DNA of 13,196 nucleotides, from NCBI GenBank assembly GCA_043777315.1, contig JAYVPW010000200.1, positions 1 to 13,196 of the forward strand, read 5' to 3'. Under the pieces are notes generated by a model. It was not told the DNA's origin. It worked only from the letters and a program-made list of their open reading frames with translations, and searched no databases. How positions within the stretch are numbered: the stretch's first letter is position 1; each line of letters starts with the position of its first letter. The stretch is from CAIURC01 sp043777315. GTDB lineage: Bacteria > Verrucomicrobiota > Verrucomicrobiia > Chthoniobacterales > Chthoniobacteraceae. Of the stretch, positions 5,461 to 12,229 are shown in pieces. The position numbers were made by a program, and so were the translations under genes.

Positions 5461-7758
5461 GCGCGCGACGACTGCGGGAGGGGCGACGGCCACACTCAGC
5501 AGACGTTTCGCTTCGCCGAGGAGCCAGGGTGCGTCCTTGAAAGGTTCGTAGGAAATGTCCTGCCAGCGGACGAGCCCCGCGGCGTCGATCAGAAAGGCGC
5601 CGTGCAGCGGGATGTGCTCGAAGTCGTCGAAAGCCCGGTATGCCTTGAAGGTCGTTAGGTCTGCGTCCGAAAGGATCGGGAACGGAAACCCCACGCCGTC
5701 TTTTGCTTTCGCAAACGTTTTTTGCAGACCCTCCACGGGCTCTGTGCCGACGGCGATCATGCGGATGCCGGCGGTGGCGAACTGCTTCTCTATCGGCGCG
5801 AAGGCGTTCAACTGCTCGATGCACTTTGCGCATCCGCTGCCGAGGTAGAAAACGACGAGAAGCGGCTGGCCTTTGAAGTCGGCGAGGGACACTGGCTTGT
5901 TCTCGGAATCGGGAAGTGTCCACGCCGGCGCGAGCGACGGATGCCAGCGGAATGGCCCGAGTGTGGAAAGGTCCGGGCGTGTCCCGGCGTCGTCCGCAGT
6001 CTGATAATTGACTCGCCAATCTGCCGGCAGCTTCCGCGCCTCGGCGAGCGGAGCCAGGCGGGAGAAAACCGGCACGTCCAAATCGACCTGTGCCGAGAGC
6101 TTCCGCAGCTTGTCGAAGGCGGCGAGCGCCTCGTCGTTTTTGCCGGCGCGCCAGAGCAGTTCGGCGAGGCTCGCGAGCGGCCGCGTCTGCGCTTCATCTG
6201 CGCTCGAGGCGTCGCGCCCGAGCTTCAGCGCCTCGTCGATTTCGCCGACTTCGAAACGCATCCGCGCGCGCCGGAAAGCGGGTAGATCCTTCACCAAATC
6301 GAGCTGCGTCTTCGCTGCCGCGATGTCCCCATTCGCCAGTGCTCTCGCGAGCCGCACCTCGGCGATTGCTGACTGCACGGAGTCGATGCGATACGCGAAT
6401 CCGCGCATCGCTGCTGCCATCGCGTTCGTCGTTTCGTCCTCGGTTTTCTTCGCCTTCGTCGCCTCTGCCTCGGCGCGATCGCCAGCCGCCAGTCGATCCG
6501 CGCGGGACTTGGCGAGCGTTGCTTTAAGCGCCTCCAGTTCGGTCTGCCCGCGCTGGAAATTCTTCGTCGAAAACCACGCGACCCCGAGCGCCCGCCGCCG
6601 TCCGATCTCCTCCGTCGCATCGTCAAAGGGCGCGAGATACATCGTGTCGCCCGCCGCCTCCAGTTCCGACCACAGCTCGAATTGCGTCAGCGTTTCCAGC
6701 AGCCGCTCGCGCCCCATTTTGTAGCTCTGGCCCGCCTTCGATCCGATGCGCGGGAGCTCGATCATGTTCTTCGCGAGCTCGACTGCATCATGCACGCGCC
6801 CGACGTAGCCGAGGTTCTTCACGAGCCAGTCGTTGTTGTGTGCGAAGTTGTGGATCTGATCCGGCATCACATGCGACGAGATCATGTACGCGTGATCGAC
6901 GCGGGCCGACGCTTCCTGCTGCCACGCGGCGTCGGCGTAGCGGTGGAGATTCGAAAAAGTATGCCCCGGCATGTGCCACAGATGCGCGATTCCCGGCGCC
7001 GCCTGCCCGTCGAGCGCCGCGGATGGGAGCGAGTGCTTGTCGCTGTTCGGACTGTTCCAGAGATGGATGAAATAATGGTGCACGCCGGGGTGCATCGGAT
7101 TCACCGCCAGCACTTGTTTTCCGAGCGCCTCCAGCGCCGTGCGGCTCTCCAGCGGCATGCCGTGGCCCTTGTTGTCCCAGATTTGAAAAACGAGAAACGC
7201 CTTCGCTTCCAAGTCATCGGGAAATTCATACGCGATCTCCTCCAAAGCTTGTACCAGAGCCTCTCGCCGCTGTTTCTCGTCCTTCTTCGACCCGGCATAA
7301 TATCCCGCCAGACTGTCGATCCAGAGCTGTTCTCGACGGCTCACTTTCTCCTTCAGCACCGTCGCCTTTTTGATGAAATCCGCGGCGCGTTTCTGGTTGT
7401 TGATGTTCGCCATCGCCATGCCCCAGAACGCCGTCGCGCAGTCCGGATCGATCGCTGCGGCCTGCCGGAAAGAGCGCTCCGCCTCGAAATACCAGAAGCC
7501 GTGCAACTGCCCGATGCCTTGATCGAAAAAGCGCTGCGCGAGTTCGTTCTTCGTCGTCACCGGGAAATGCACTTTGCCCATTCCGTCCATCAAGACCGCT
7601 GCCTGCCGTGGTCCCTCGTCGAACGCCTCGCCATTCACAGAATGCCCCGGCAACGGGCCGGTCGCCTTTTCTGGCGCGGGTGCTGCCGGTGCGGCGTCTT
7701 CGCCGTGCAACGGGAGCCAGCCGAGCGCGAGAAGACAGATGAGGGGAAGCAGTTTCAT
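5458..7758 (-). CDS. Secreted TPR protein fused to a C-terminal redoxin (AhpC/TSA) domain
   Basis: Exported protein of 766 residues from the ATG at 7758, the codon opening the signal peptide (MKLLPLICLLALGWLPLHG); a GTG at 7773 would add five residues. Residues about 65-580 form helical tetratricopeptide-type repeats. These include a His-rich stretch near 215-310 with HPGVHHYFIHLWNSP and HLWHMPGHTFSNLHRYADA, the pattern of a widespread bacterial TPR family. A charged, probably coiled segment lies near 415-445. The C-terminal domain (about 610-755) is a peroxiredoxin/TlpA-like thioredoxin fold beginning WTLPDSENKPVSLADFKGQ, with active-site C643-x-x-C646 in LGSGCAKCIEQL. The likely role is a periplasmic thiol oxidoreductase or peroxidase arranged by protein-binding repeats. 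The gene begins 52 bases after the GH10 xylanase gene on the same strand (probable operon), and its stop abuts the stop of the convergent gene. The fold calls are good; the actual reaction is unknown. Confidence 0.8.
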   Translation of the reverse strand: MKLLPLICLLALGWLPLHGEDAAPAAPAPEKATGPLPGHSVNGEAFDEGPRQAAVLMDGMGKVHFPVTTKNELAQRFFDQGIGQLHGFWYFEAERSFRQAAAIDPDCATAFWGMAMANINNQKRAADFIKKATVLKEKVSRREQLWIDSLAGYYAGSKKDEKQRREALVQALEEIAYEFPDDLEAKAFLVFQIWDNKGHGMPLESRTALEALGKQVLAVNPMHPGVHHYFIHLWNSPNSDKHSLPSAALDGQAAPGIAHLWHMPGHTFSNLHRYADAAWQQEASARVDHAYMISSHVMPDQIHNFAHNNDWLVKNLGYVGRVHDAVELAKNMIELPRIGSKAGQSYKMGRERLLETLTQFELWSELEAAGDTMYLAPFDDATEEIGRRRALGVAWFSTKNFQRGQTELEALKATLAKSRADRLAAGDRAEAEATKAKKTEDETTNAMAAAMRGFAYRIDSVQSAIAEVRLARALANGDIAAAKTQLDLVKDLPAFRRARMRFEVGEIDEALKLGRDASSADEAQTRPLASLAELLWRAGKNDEALAAFDKLRKLSAQVDLDVPVFSRLAPLAEARKLPADWRVNYQTADDAGTRPDLSTLGPFRWHPSLAPAWTLPDSENKPVSLADFKGQPLLVVFYLGSGCAKCIEQLNAFAPIEKQFATAGIRMIAVGTEPVEGLQKTFAKAKDGVGFPFPILSDADLTTFKAYRAFDDFEHIPLHGAFLIDAAGLVRWQDISYEPFKDAPWLLGEAKRLLSVAVAPPAVVAR

Positions 7759-7810
7759 CGGCTGGGAACTCACTCCGGCGCACCCCGTGCGTCAAGTCGC
7801 CGCCCGGCGG

Positions 7811-9607
7811 TCAGCGCAAGGTCACCGCGACCTTTGCCCCGCCCATTTCCAGCCGCGCCGGCACGGTCGCGGATTTGCGGCCAGCGGTGACCGCGATTTC
7901 GTAATCGCCGAGAAAACCGCGCACTGCGAATCCGCCGTGTTTGTCCGACTTGCCCTGCGCGTTCGTCCACCACGTCTCGAAAACGAGCTTGCGCCACGCT
8001 TCGCCCGCCGGGCGCAGGCTCCAGTCGGCGCGGAACATTGCGGCATTTCCGATCCAGTGGCGATTCTCCCAAAAGCCCCACGAGAGGATGCCGTTGCTGC
8101 TCGGGTGGCTGAAAATCGCGGTCATAAAATCGTGCGTGTAATCGGCCTGCAACGCCTCGTCGTAGGTGTTGATGTCGAACTCAGTGATCTGGATCGGCAG
8201 CCCGAATTTCCCGAACCGATCCATGATTTCCAGCAGCCGTGGCACGGGCGTGAGGTCTTCGCCGAAGTGGCCTTGAATCCCGATCCCTTGCACCGGCGCG
8301 CCCTGTTCGAGCAGGCTGCGGATCGTCTTTTCGTAGTGATCCTGATGCGCGGAGTCTTTGCCACAAGTCTCGAGAATCGAGTAGTCGTTGATGAAGAGCG
8401 TCGGCTGCGGATCAGCCTCCCGCGCGGCTTTGAAGGCATCGGCGAGAATTTCTTCGCCGAGGATGCGCTGCAAGTCGGTGTTGCTGAACGGCTCATTCAG
8501 CACGTCCCATTCGACGAGTTGACCTTTCAGCGCGGTCGCCTCGTCGGTGACGTGATCGAGCACCGTTTTCCGCAAGGCTTCAGGGCGGTCGAAAAGATCG
8601 ACGGCACTCTGCGGCAGGTTCCTTTTTCCCGGCCAGACGAGGCAATGACCCCGCACTTCGAGCCCATGGTCGCGGAGCCATTTCACCGCGGCGGGACCGG
8701 ACTCGCGGTCCTTTTCCCAGACGTGCCATTTGAGATGATTTTCGATGACGACTTTGTTGAAGTTTCGCGTGATCGCTTCGCGGTATCGATCACCGTCCGC
8801 TCCTTTGCTGAAGAGCATCTGCGCATCGACGGCGCTGCCGAATCCGAACGCGTGGCGCTTCATCCGCACTGCAACTTTCGCTCCAGGAATCGGCTGCCCA
8901 TACGCATCGCTCACCGTGATCGCGAGGTCCGCTTTCCGCAGCTTTTCGATGCGCTCGTCGGCGGCCTTGCGCCACGCCGCATTTGCGTCGCGACCGACGT
9001 AGGAAATTGGCGTGGCCGGCAGATCTTTTCGCGCGATCTCGGGCGGATATTGCAGCAGTTGAAATCCTCCGATCTCGATCGTCTGCGGATCGTATCCCGC
9101 GCGGAAACTCACGTTTGCCTTGCCCGCCGAGAGGTCGGCTTTGGCCTCGAACGGCACGTAAAACTTGCGCCACTCGACGCCGAACGTGACCGGATGCGAC
9201 GCGCTTTTCGTGTACGGCGCGCCGCTCAATTCGAAGACGAATTCGGTCCGTGCTTCGTCGTCCGGCGGGAGCGGCGGAATGGCGCGGGCGTAAAAAACGG
9301 CGAGCAGCGCACCGCCTTTTTTCACGTCCGCCGTGCTCGGGAGTGTGAGTTGGAAACTGTATGGATTCGCCGGCTTGTCCGTCGTGGTGATGCGCTCCGC
9401 TTTCGTAAACGGCTGGCCGCTGATGGCGACGGGTTCGATCGTGCCGCTCTTGCTACTCGAGCGAGCGGTCTCGAAACGGTTCGCCTCGACGACAGAAACG
9501 GCGGGCGGAAGCCTCGCAAAAATCTCGTCCTGCGCATCGGCACCGGGTCGGGGCGCAACGGCGAAAAGGAAGAGAAGGACGAGGAAAAAAAGGGTTCGGA
9601 AATTCAT
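7811..9607 (-). CDS. Secreted GH10 endo-beta-1,4-xylanase
   Basis: Hydrolyses internal beta-1,4 bonds of xylan with retention of configuration. The 598-residue precursor has a signal peptide (MNFRTLFFLVLLFLFAVAP..., likely cut after GADA near residue 25). A beta-rich N-terminal region follows (about 35-190) that looks like a carbohydrate-binding or accessory domain, then a small linker domain with ITVSDAYGQPIPGAKV (about 228-250). The GH10 barrel spans about 255-560. Catalytic residues are visible: acid/base Glu372 in WDVLNEPF and nucleophile Glu476 in QITEFDIN. HAFGFGSAVD, NHLKWH, VRGHCLVWPGKRNLP and GILSWGFWENRHW are further GH10 landmarks; the usual HTLVWHSQ segment is replaced by HCLVWPGK. 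A short beta-rich tail ends the protein. The ATG at 9607 opens the signal peptide; no Shine-Dalgarno is seen. The TPR-redoxin gene follows closely and xylF lies in the same window, supporting a xylan role. Confidence 0.92.
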   Translation of the reverse strand: MNFRTLFFLVLLFLFAVAPRPGADAQDEIFARLPPAVSVVEANRFETARSSSKSGTIEPVAISGQPFTKAERITTTDKPANPYSFQLTLPSTADVKKGGALLAVFYARAIPPLPPDDEARTEFVFELSGAPYTKSASHPVTFGVEWRKFYVPFEAKADLSAGKANVSFRAGYDPQTIEIGGFQLLQYPPEIARKDLPATPISYVGRDANAAWRKAADERIEKLRKADLAITVSDAYGQPIPGAKVAVRMKRHAFGFGSAVDAQMLFSKGADGDRYREAITRNFNKVVIENHLKWHVWEKDRESGPAAVKWLRDHGLEVRGHCLVWPGKRNLPQSAVDLFDRPEALRKTVLDHVTDEATALKGQLVEWDVLNEPFSNTDLQRILGEEILADAFKAAREADPQPTLFINDYSILETCGKDSAHQDHYEKTIRSLLEQGAPVQGIGIQGHFGEDLTPVPRLLEIMDRFGKFGLPIQITEFDINTYDEALQADYTHDFMTAIFSHPSSNGILSWGFWENRHWIGNAAMFRADWSLRPAGEAWRKLVFETWWTNAQGKSDKHGGFAVRGFLGDYEIAVTAGRKSATVPARLEMGGAKVAVTLR

Positions 9608-9765
9608 TCAAAAAGCCCGGGGGAGCGGTCGGGCGGGAATATTTTTTAACCGCGGCGACGCGACGGGCGCGACGAGGAAAAAGACAGCATGCCCTCCCGT
9701 GAGTTTTTCGTCCGTCGCGCCCGTCGCGCCCGTCGCGCCGTCGCGCTCCATTTCCGCGAGCTGGC
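9608..9765. repeat. Long imperfect palindrome with tandem 9-mers in the xylanase upstream region
   Basis: Bases 9659-9674 and 9713-9728 are perfect 16-bp inverted copies. Inside them GAAAAA (9677-9682) can pair with TTTTTC (9704-9709), so the hairpin spans about 70 bases. The right arm lies in three perfect tandem copies of CGTCGCGCC (9713-9721, 9722-9730, 9731-9739) followed by a shortened fourth. Read on the minus strand, no T-run follows the hairpin, so it is a poor intrinsic terminator for the upstream gene. An AT-only patch near 9639-9648 might be part of a xylanase promoter, but no -35 partner is convincing. No gene is seen here. Confidence 0.6.
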
Positions 9766-10155
9766 TCAGTACTCGTCGGGCGGCGGCTCCTCGGCTTCCT
9801 CGGTCAGCGCCTGCGTCAGCGACTCCTGGAACATGAGGAAACGCTTGGTCACGAAGAGCGGGTCGCGCTCCTCTTTCGTGTTGAGGTAGGTGTCGAGAAA
9901 TTCCTCGACGTTCAAATCCTCGTAGTCCTCGGGATCGATTTCCCAGAGCTTGTCGGAGAAGGAAACCTTGTGCGTCGCTTCGAAGCAGCAGAGGGCGAGT
10001 TCGAAATCGAGATCGTCGAATTCGTCGCAGAAGAGCTCGCCGATCGAGGTCGTCGCATCGACCTGCAAAAGGTCTTCGCTGATGAAGTGGAGGATCGAAA
10101 TGAAAGAGGTGACGAAGTAGCTCATCGGGTCGCGGCGGGGCGGGCGAAAGGGCAT
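9766..10155 (-). CDS. Small acidic hypothetical protein
   Basis: No family recognised with certainty. The 129-residue product is strongly acidic and cytoplasmic, with no signal peptide. It begins MPFRPPRRDP and then MSYFVTSFISILHF, so Met11 (ATG at 10125) is an alternative start. The first ATG directly abuts the TAG stop of the preceding gene (TAGATG), which suggests coupled translation. The middle segment (about residues 35-90), with alternating acidic and hydrophobic residues (SIGELFCDEFDDLDFELALCC and following), loosely recalls helices of acyl-carrier-like proteins. The phosphopantetheine serine is absent, so this is only an impression. The tail EEAEEPPPDEY is acidic and probably disordered. 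It could be a partner or chaperone of the secreted protein encoded just upstream. Confidence 0.65.
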   Translation of the reverse strand: MPFRPPRRDPMSYFVTSFISILHFISEDLLQVDATTSIGELFCDEFDDLDFELALCCFEATHKVSFSDKLWEIDPEDYEDLNVEEFLDTYLNTKEERDPLFVTKRFLMFQESLTQALTEEAEEPPPDEY

Positions 10156-10689
10156 CTATTTCTTGGCGGTGATCGCGCTCGTGATGAACGCCATGAACTC
10201 GGCGTGCTTGCCGTTCACGAGCCCCGCCGGACCGGTCATTTTGACGAAAATATCGCCCTCGGCGTTCTCGATGATCGCGCCGAGCAACGCGTAATCCGGC
10301 ATCGTGGCGGCCGGTCCGCCGGGCATGCCGCTGCGGTAGGCTCCCTCGGTCGTGACGATCGTGACTTTCGCGCCCGCGATTTCCTGTGGCTCGATTTTGG
10401 CCACGCCGTCCTTGCTCTCGAACTGCGCCGTCCAACGCTTCGCATTCGCCTCCACGCCACCGCCGCCACCGGCTCCGAAATGGAAAAAGGTGACCTCGGC
10501 GGATTTGTCTTTGTCCGGGCTCGCGATCTTCAACTGCGCCTTCCGCATCGGCGAATTGACCGGCACCCAATCCCACCCGTTTGGGCGCGAAAATTTCAGC
10601 GCGCCGACTTCAAAAGACGCCGGGTCTTCGGCGTGCAGCGTGGCGGTGAGCGCGAGCAGCGCGGCGGCGAGGAGTGGTCGGAAATGCAT
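10156..10689 (-). CDS. Secreted hypothetical protein
   Basis: The family is not named with confidence. The ATG at 10689 starts a clear signal peptide (MHFRPLLAAALLALTATLHAED, cut near HA/ED); the longer frame from 10752 lacks signal-peptide character and was not used. The mature part (about 155 residues) reads as a single beta-rich domain with SRPNGWDWVPVNSP, a glycine run after FFHFGAG (five or more Gly), EANAKRWTAQF and FVKMTGPAGLV, ending FITSAI. This pattern resembles conserved secreted hypothetical proteins I associate with Planctomycetota/Verrucomicrobiota, but I cannot check this. No catalytic motif, cysteine or membrane anchor is seen in the mature protein. The acidic-protein gene begins at the very next base after its stop. 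A 244-base gap with a TIR-like stub separates it from the flavoprotein gene. Confidence 0.75.
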   Translation of the reverse strand: MHFRPLLAAALLALTATLHAEDPASFEVGALKFSRPNGWDWVPVNSPMRKAQLKIASPDKDKSAEVTFFHFGAGGGGGVEANAKRWTAQFESKDGVAKIEPQEIAGAKVTIVTTEGAYRSGMPGGPAATMPDYALLGAIIENAEGDIFVKMTGPAGLVNGKHAEFMAFITSAITAKK

Positions 10690-10729
10690 GGACGGAAGGA
10701 TTACGAGGCGAACGAGATGGCGGCAAGAG

Positions 10730-10831
10730 CTACTCCTCGACGGTGCTTCCATCGGCCCGATGCGCTTTCGACGAGTAGGAAATGAACGCCCAGGATCGGC
10801 TCGGGACGGGGTCTGTGGGCGTGGTGCTCAT
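10730..10831 (-). pseudogene. Truncated TIR-domain-like gene start (33 codons)
   Basis: A 33-codon frame begins at ATG 10831 with an ideal ribosome-binding site, GGAGG (10843-10839), 7 bases upstream. The peptide carries SRSWAFISYSSKAHRADG and then stops (TAG, 10732-10730). FISYSSK is the characteristic first strand and loop of TIR domains, normally followed by another 110 or more residues. In the 40 bases before the next gene no other frame continues the domain. The best reading is a 5' remnant of a TIR gene after deletion. A coincidental match or a real micropeptide is possible, since the motif is short. Confidence 0.4.
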
Positions 10832-10933
10832 GAGAAATCCTCCGGCTCGCGGTTCGATGCGAAAGCCCGCCAGCGCGGCGAGCGACGGCATCCGGCGGAC
10901 TGCGTCGCGGTTTTTTTTCGCGCTCACTGTGCA

Positions 10934-12136
10934 TCAAGGCATGTGCTTTTTAATCTCTCTCGGAGCCTGCCGGAGCTCGAGCTTCGCCGCCTCGACTTTG
11001 TCCTCCGGCTGATTGCACAGCACCACGCCCATCAACGTCCCGAGATTGAAATGCCGGACGACGAACTTCTTTTTTGCGCGATCCCCTTCGACCTCAACAC
11101 GGCTCGTCGGACGGGAGAAATCGCCGACGAAATCGAACTTCAAATCGAACAGCGTCGAGGTCCGATGCGGCAGCCATTCGAACTTCTGCCGCTTCTTTCC
11201 ACTCATGTTCGCGCCCGCGGTGAGCCCCTGCGAAATCGCGCATTCGACGTGATCGATCCGCCGCACGCCGCCGAGCACTTTGTCCGGAAATGCCGCAATG
11301 TCGCCGACGGCAAAGATCCCCTTTTCGTCCGTCTCGAGGTATTCATTCACCGGCGTCCCGTGCGGATAACTCAGCGGCGTATTTGCGACCAACCCGAGGT
11401 TCATCTCGACGCCGATCGCCACGACCGCGAGCCCCGCGGCGTAGCGCTGCCCGCTCTTCGTCTGGACATTTTTGAGAGCCGTCCGCCCCTCGAAACCGTT
11501 GAGCGTTTCACCCATCAGCATCTTCACGCCGTGCGAGGAAAAGTATGCCGTCAGCCACGCCGCCGTCTCCTCGTCGAGCACGCGATTCCAAATCGATTTG
11601 CCGCGATGAATCACCGACACGTTCGTCTTCGGCATTTGCGACAAAACGGACGCGACCTCCGCGGCGATGCAGCCGCCGCCGATCACCGCGATGTTGTGAT
11701 TCAGCTCCGCCATTTCCCGCAGCGCGAGCACGTCCCGCAGCGACCGCAGATAAATGACGTTCCCGAGATTCGCCCCAGCGACTTGCGGCCGACGGGCGCG
11801 GCTCCCGGTCGCGAGGCACGCCTTGCGAAACTCGACCGCCTGCCCGTTCCCGAGCACCGCGATCCGCCGCTCGATGTTGAACTGCGCGACCATCGTATCG
11901 AGCCGCAGATCAATCTTGTTTTCCTCGAGCTGCTCGCGGCTCGCGTGCTGAAATTTATCGAGCGCCGGCTCCGCTTTTCCGAGGCACGATTTGATCATCA
12001 TCGGCCGCCGATACGGCGCGAATGTCTCGTTGCCGACCATCATGATCGTCCCCTTTTTGTCATGCTCGCGAATCCCCTCGCAAACGCTCGCCCCGCCGAT
12101 TCCTGCACCGACAATGAGGTAGTCTCGACGTATCAT
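10934..12136 (-). CDS. FAD/NAD(P)-dependent pyridine nucleotide oxidoreductase
   Basis: Flavoprotein of the pyridine nucleotide-disulphide oxidoreductase fold, in the group that includes ferredoxin/rubredoxin reductases, AIF and NirB N-termini. The 400-residue product from ATG 12136 opens with the FAD Rossmann motif YLIVGAGIGG (GxGxxG at 10-15). The 22 codons upstream of that ATG are arginine-rich and were excluded. A second Rossmann motif, IAVIGGGCIAAEVAS near residues 148-162, binds NAD(P)H, and GIFAVGDIAAFPD near 272-285 contacts the FAD. The C-terminal 90 residues form the interface-like domain. No CxxC redox disulphide is present near the first motif, so it should pass electrons to a partner (a ferredoxin, rubredoxin or Rieske protein) and is not a thioredoxin- or lipoamide-type enzyme. 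No such partner is in the window. It diverges from the ABC ATPase gene. Confidence 0.85.
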   Translation of the reverse strand: MIRRDYLIVGAGIGGASVCEGIREHDKKGTIMMVGNETFAPYRRPMMIKSCLGKAEPALDKFQHASREQLEENKIDLRLDTMVAQFNIERRIAVLGNGQAVEFRKACLATGSRARRPQVAGANLGNVIYLRSLRDVLALREMAELNHNIAVIGGGCIAAEVASVLSQMPKTNVSVIHRGKSIWNRVLDEETAAWLTAYFSSHGVKMLMGETLNGFEGRTALKNVQTKSGQRYAAGLAVVAIGVEMNLGLVANTPLSYPHGTPVNEYLETDEKGIFAVGDIAAFPDKVLGGVRRIDHVECAISQGLTAGANMSGKKRQKFEWLPHRTSTLFDLKFDFVGDFSRPTSRVEVEGDRAKKKFVVRHFNLGTLMGVVLCNQPEDKVEAAKLELRQAPREIKKHMP

Positions 12137-12229
12137 TGGCCGAGGTAGATACCGGCGAACCCGCATCGTTCGCGAGAAAATTCCTGTCCTTCGTCGCCTC
12201 ACCCTCTCACAAACTTCGCCCCGCCGCGC
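12137..12229. other. Divergent intergenic region, no clear promoter
   Basis: These 93 bases separate two divergently transcribed genes and must hold, or lie near, both promoters. By eye there is no good -35/-10 pair, no operator-like palindrome, and no Shine-Dalgarno before either ATG. Confidence 0.4.

Noticed and set aside
7574..9649. Very long plus-strand open frame (691 codons) antisense to the xylanase and TPR-redoxin genes
   Set aside because: Its protein is arginine/histidine-rich without domains, while the opposite strand encodes recognisable GH10 and TPR proteins. It arises from high GC at third codon positions.
9659..9728. Intrinsic terminator for the acidic-protein gene
   Set aside because: On the minus strand the hairpin is followed by GC-rich sequence and then A-rich sequence, with no T-run; the T-tract lies inside the loop.
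9713..9746. Tandem 9-mers considered as a CRISPR array or replication iterons
   Set aside because: Units are contiguous with no spacers, only three perfect copies exist, and no cas, rep or AT-rich unwinding region is nearby.
10905..10933. Run of eight T near 10911 as a plus-strand terminator
   Set aside because: No plus-strand gene ends nearby, and for the minus-strand flavoprotein transcript the run is A, not T.
10352..12148. Plus-strand open frame of 598 codons antisense to the flavoprotein gene
   Set aside because: Spans several unrelated minus-strand genes and intergenic DNA and has no domain signature.
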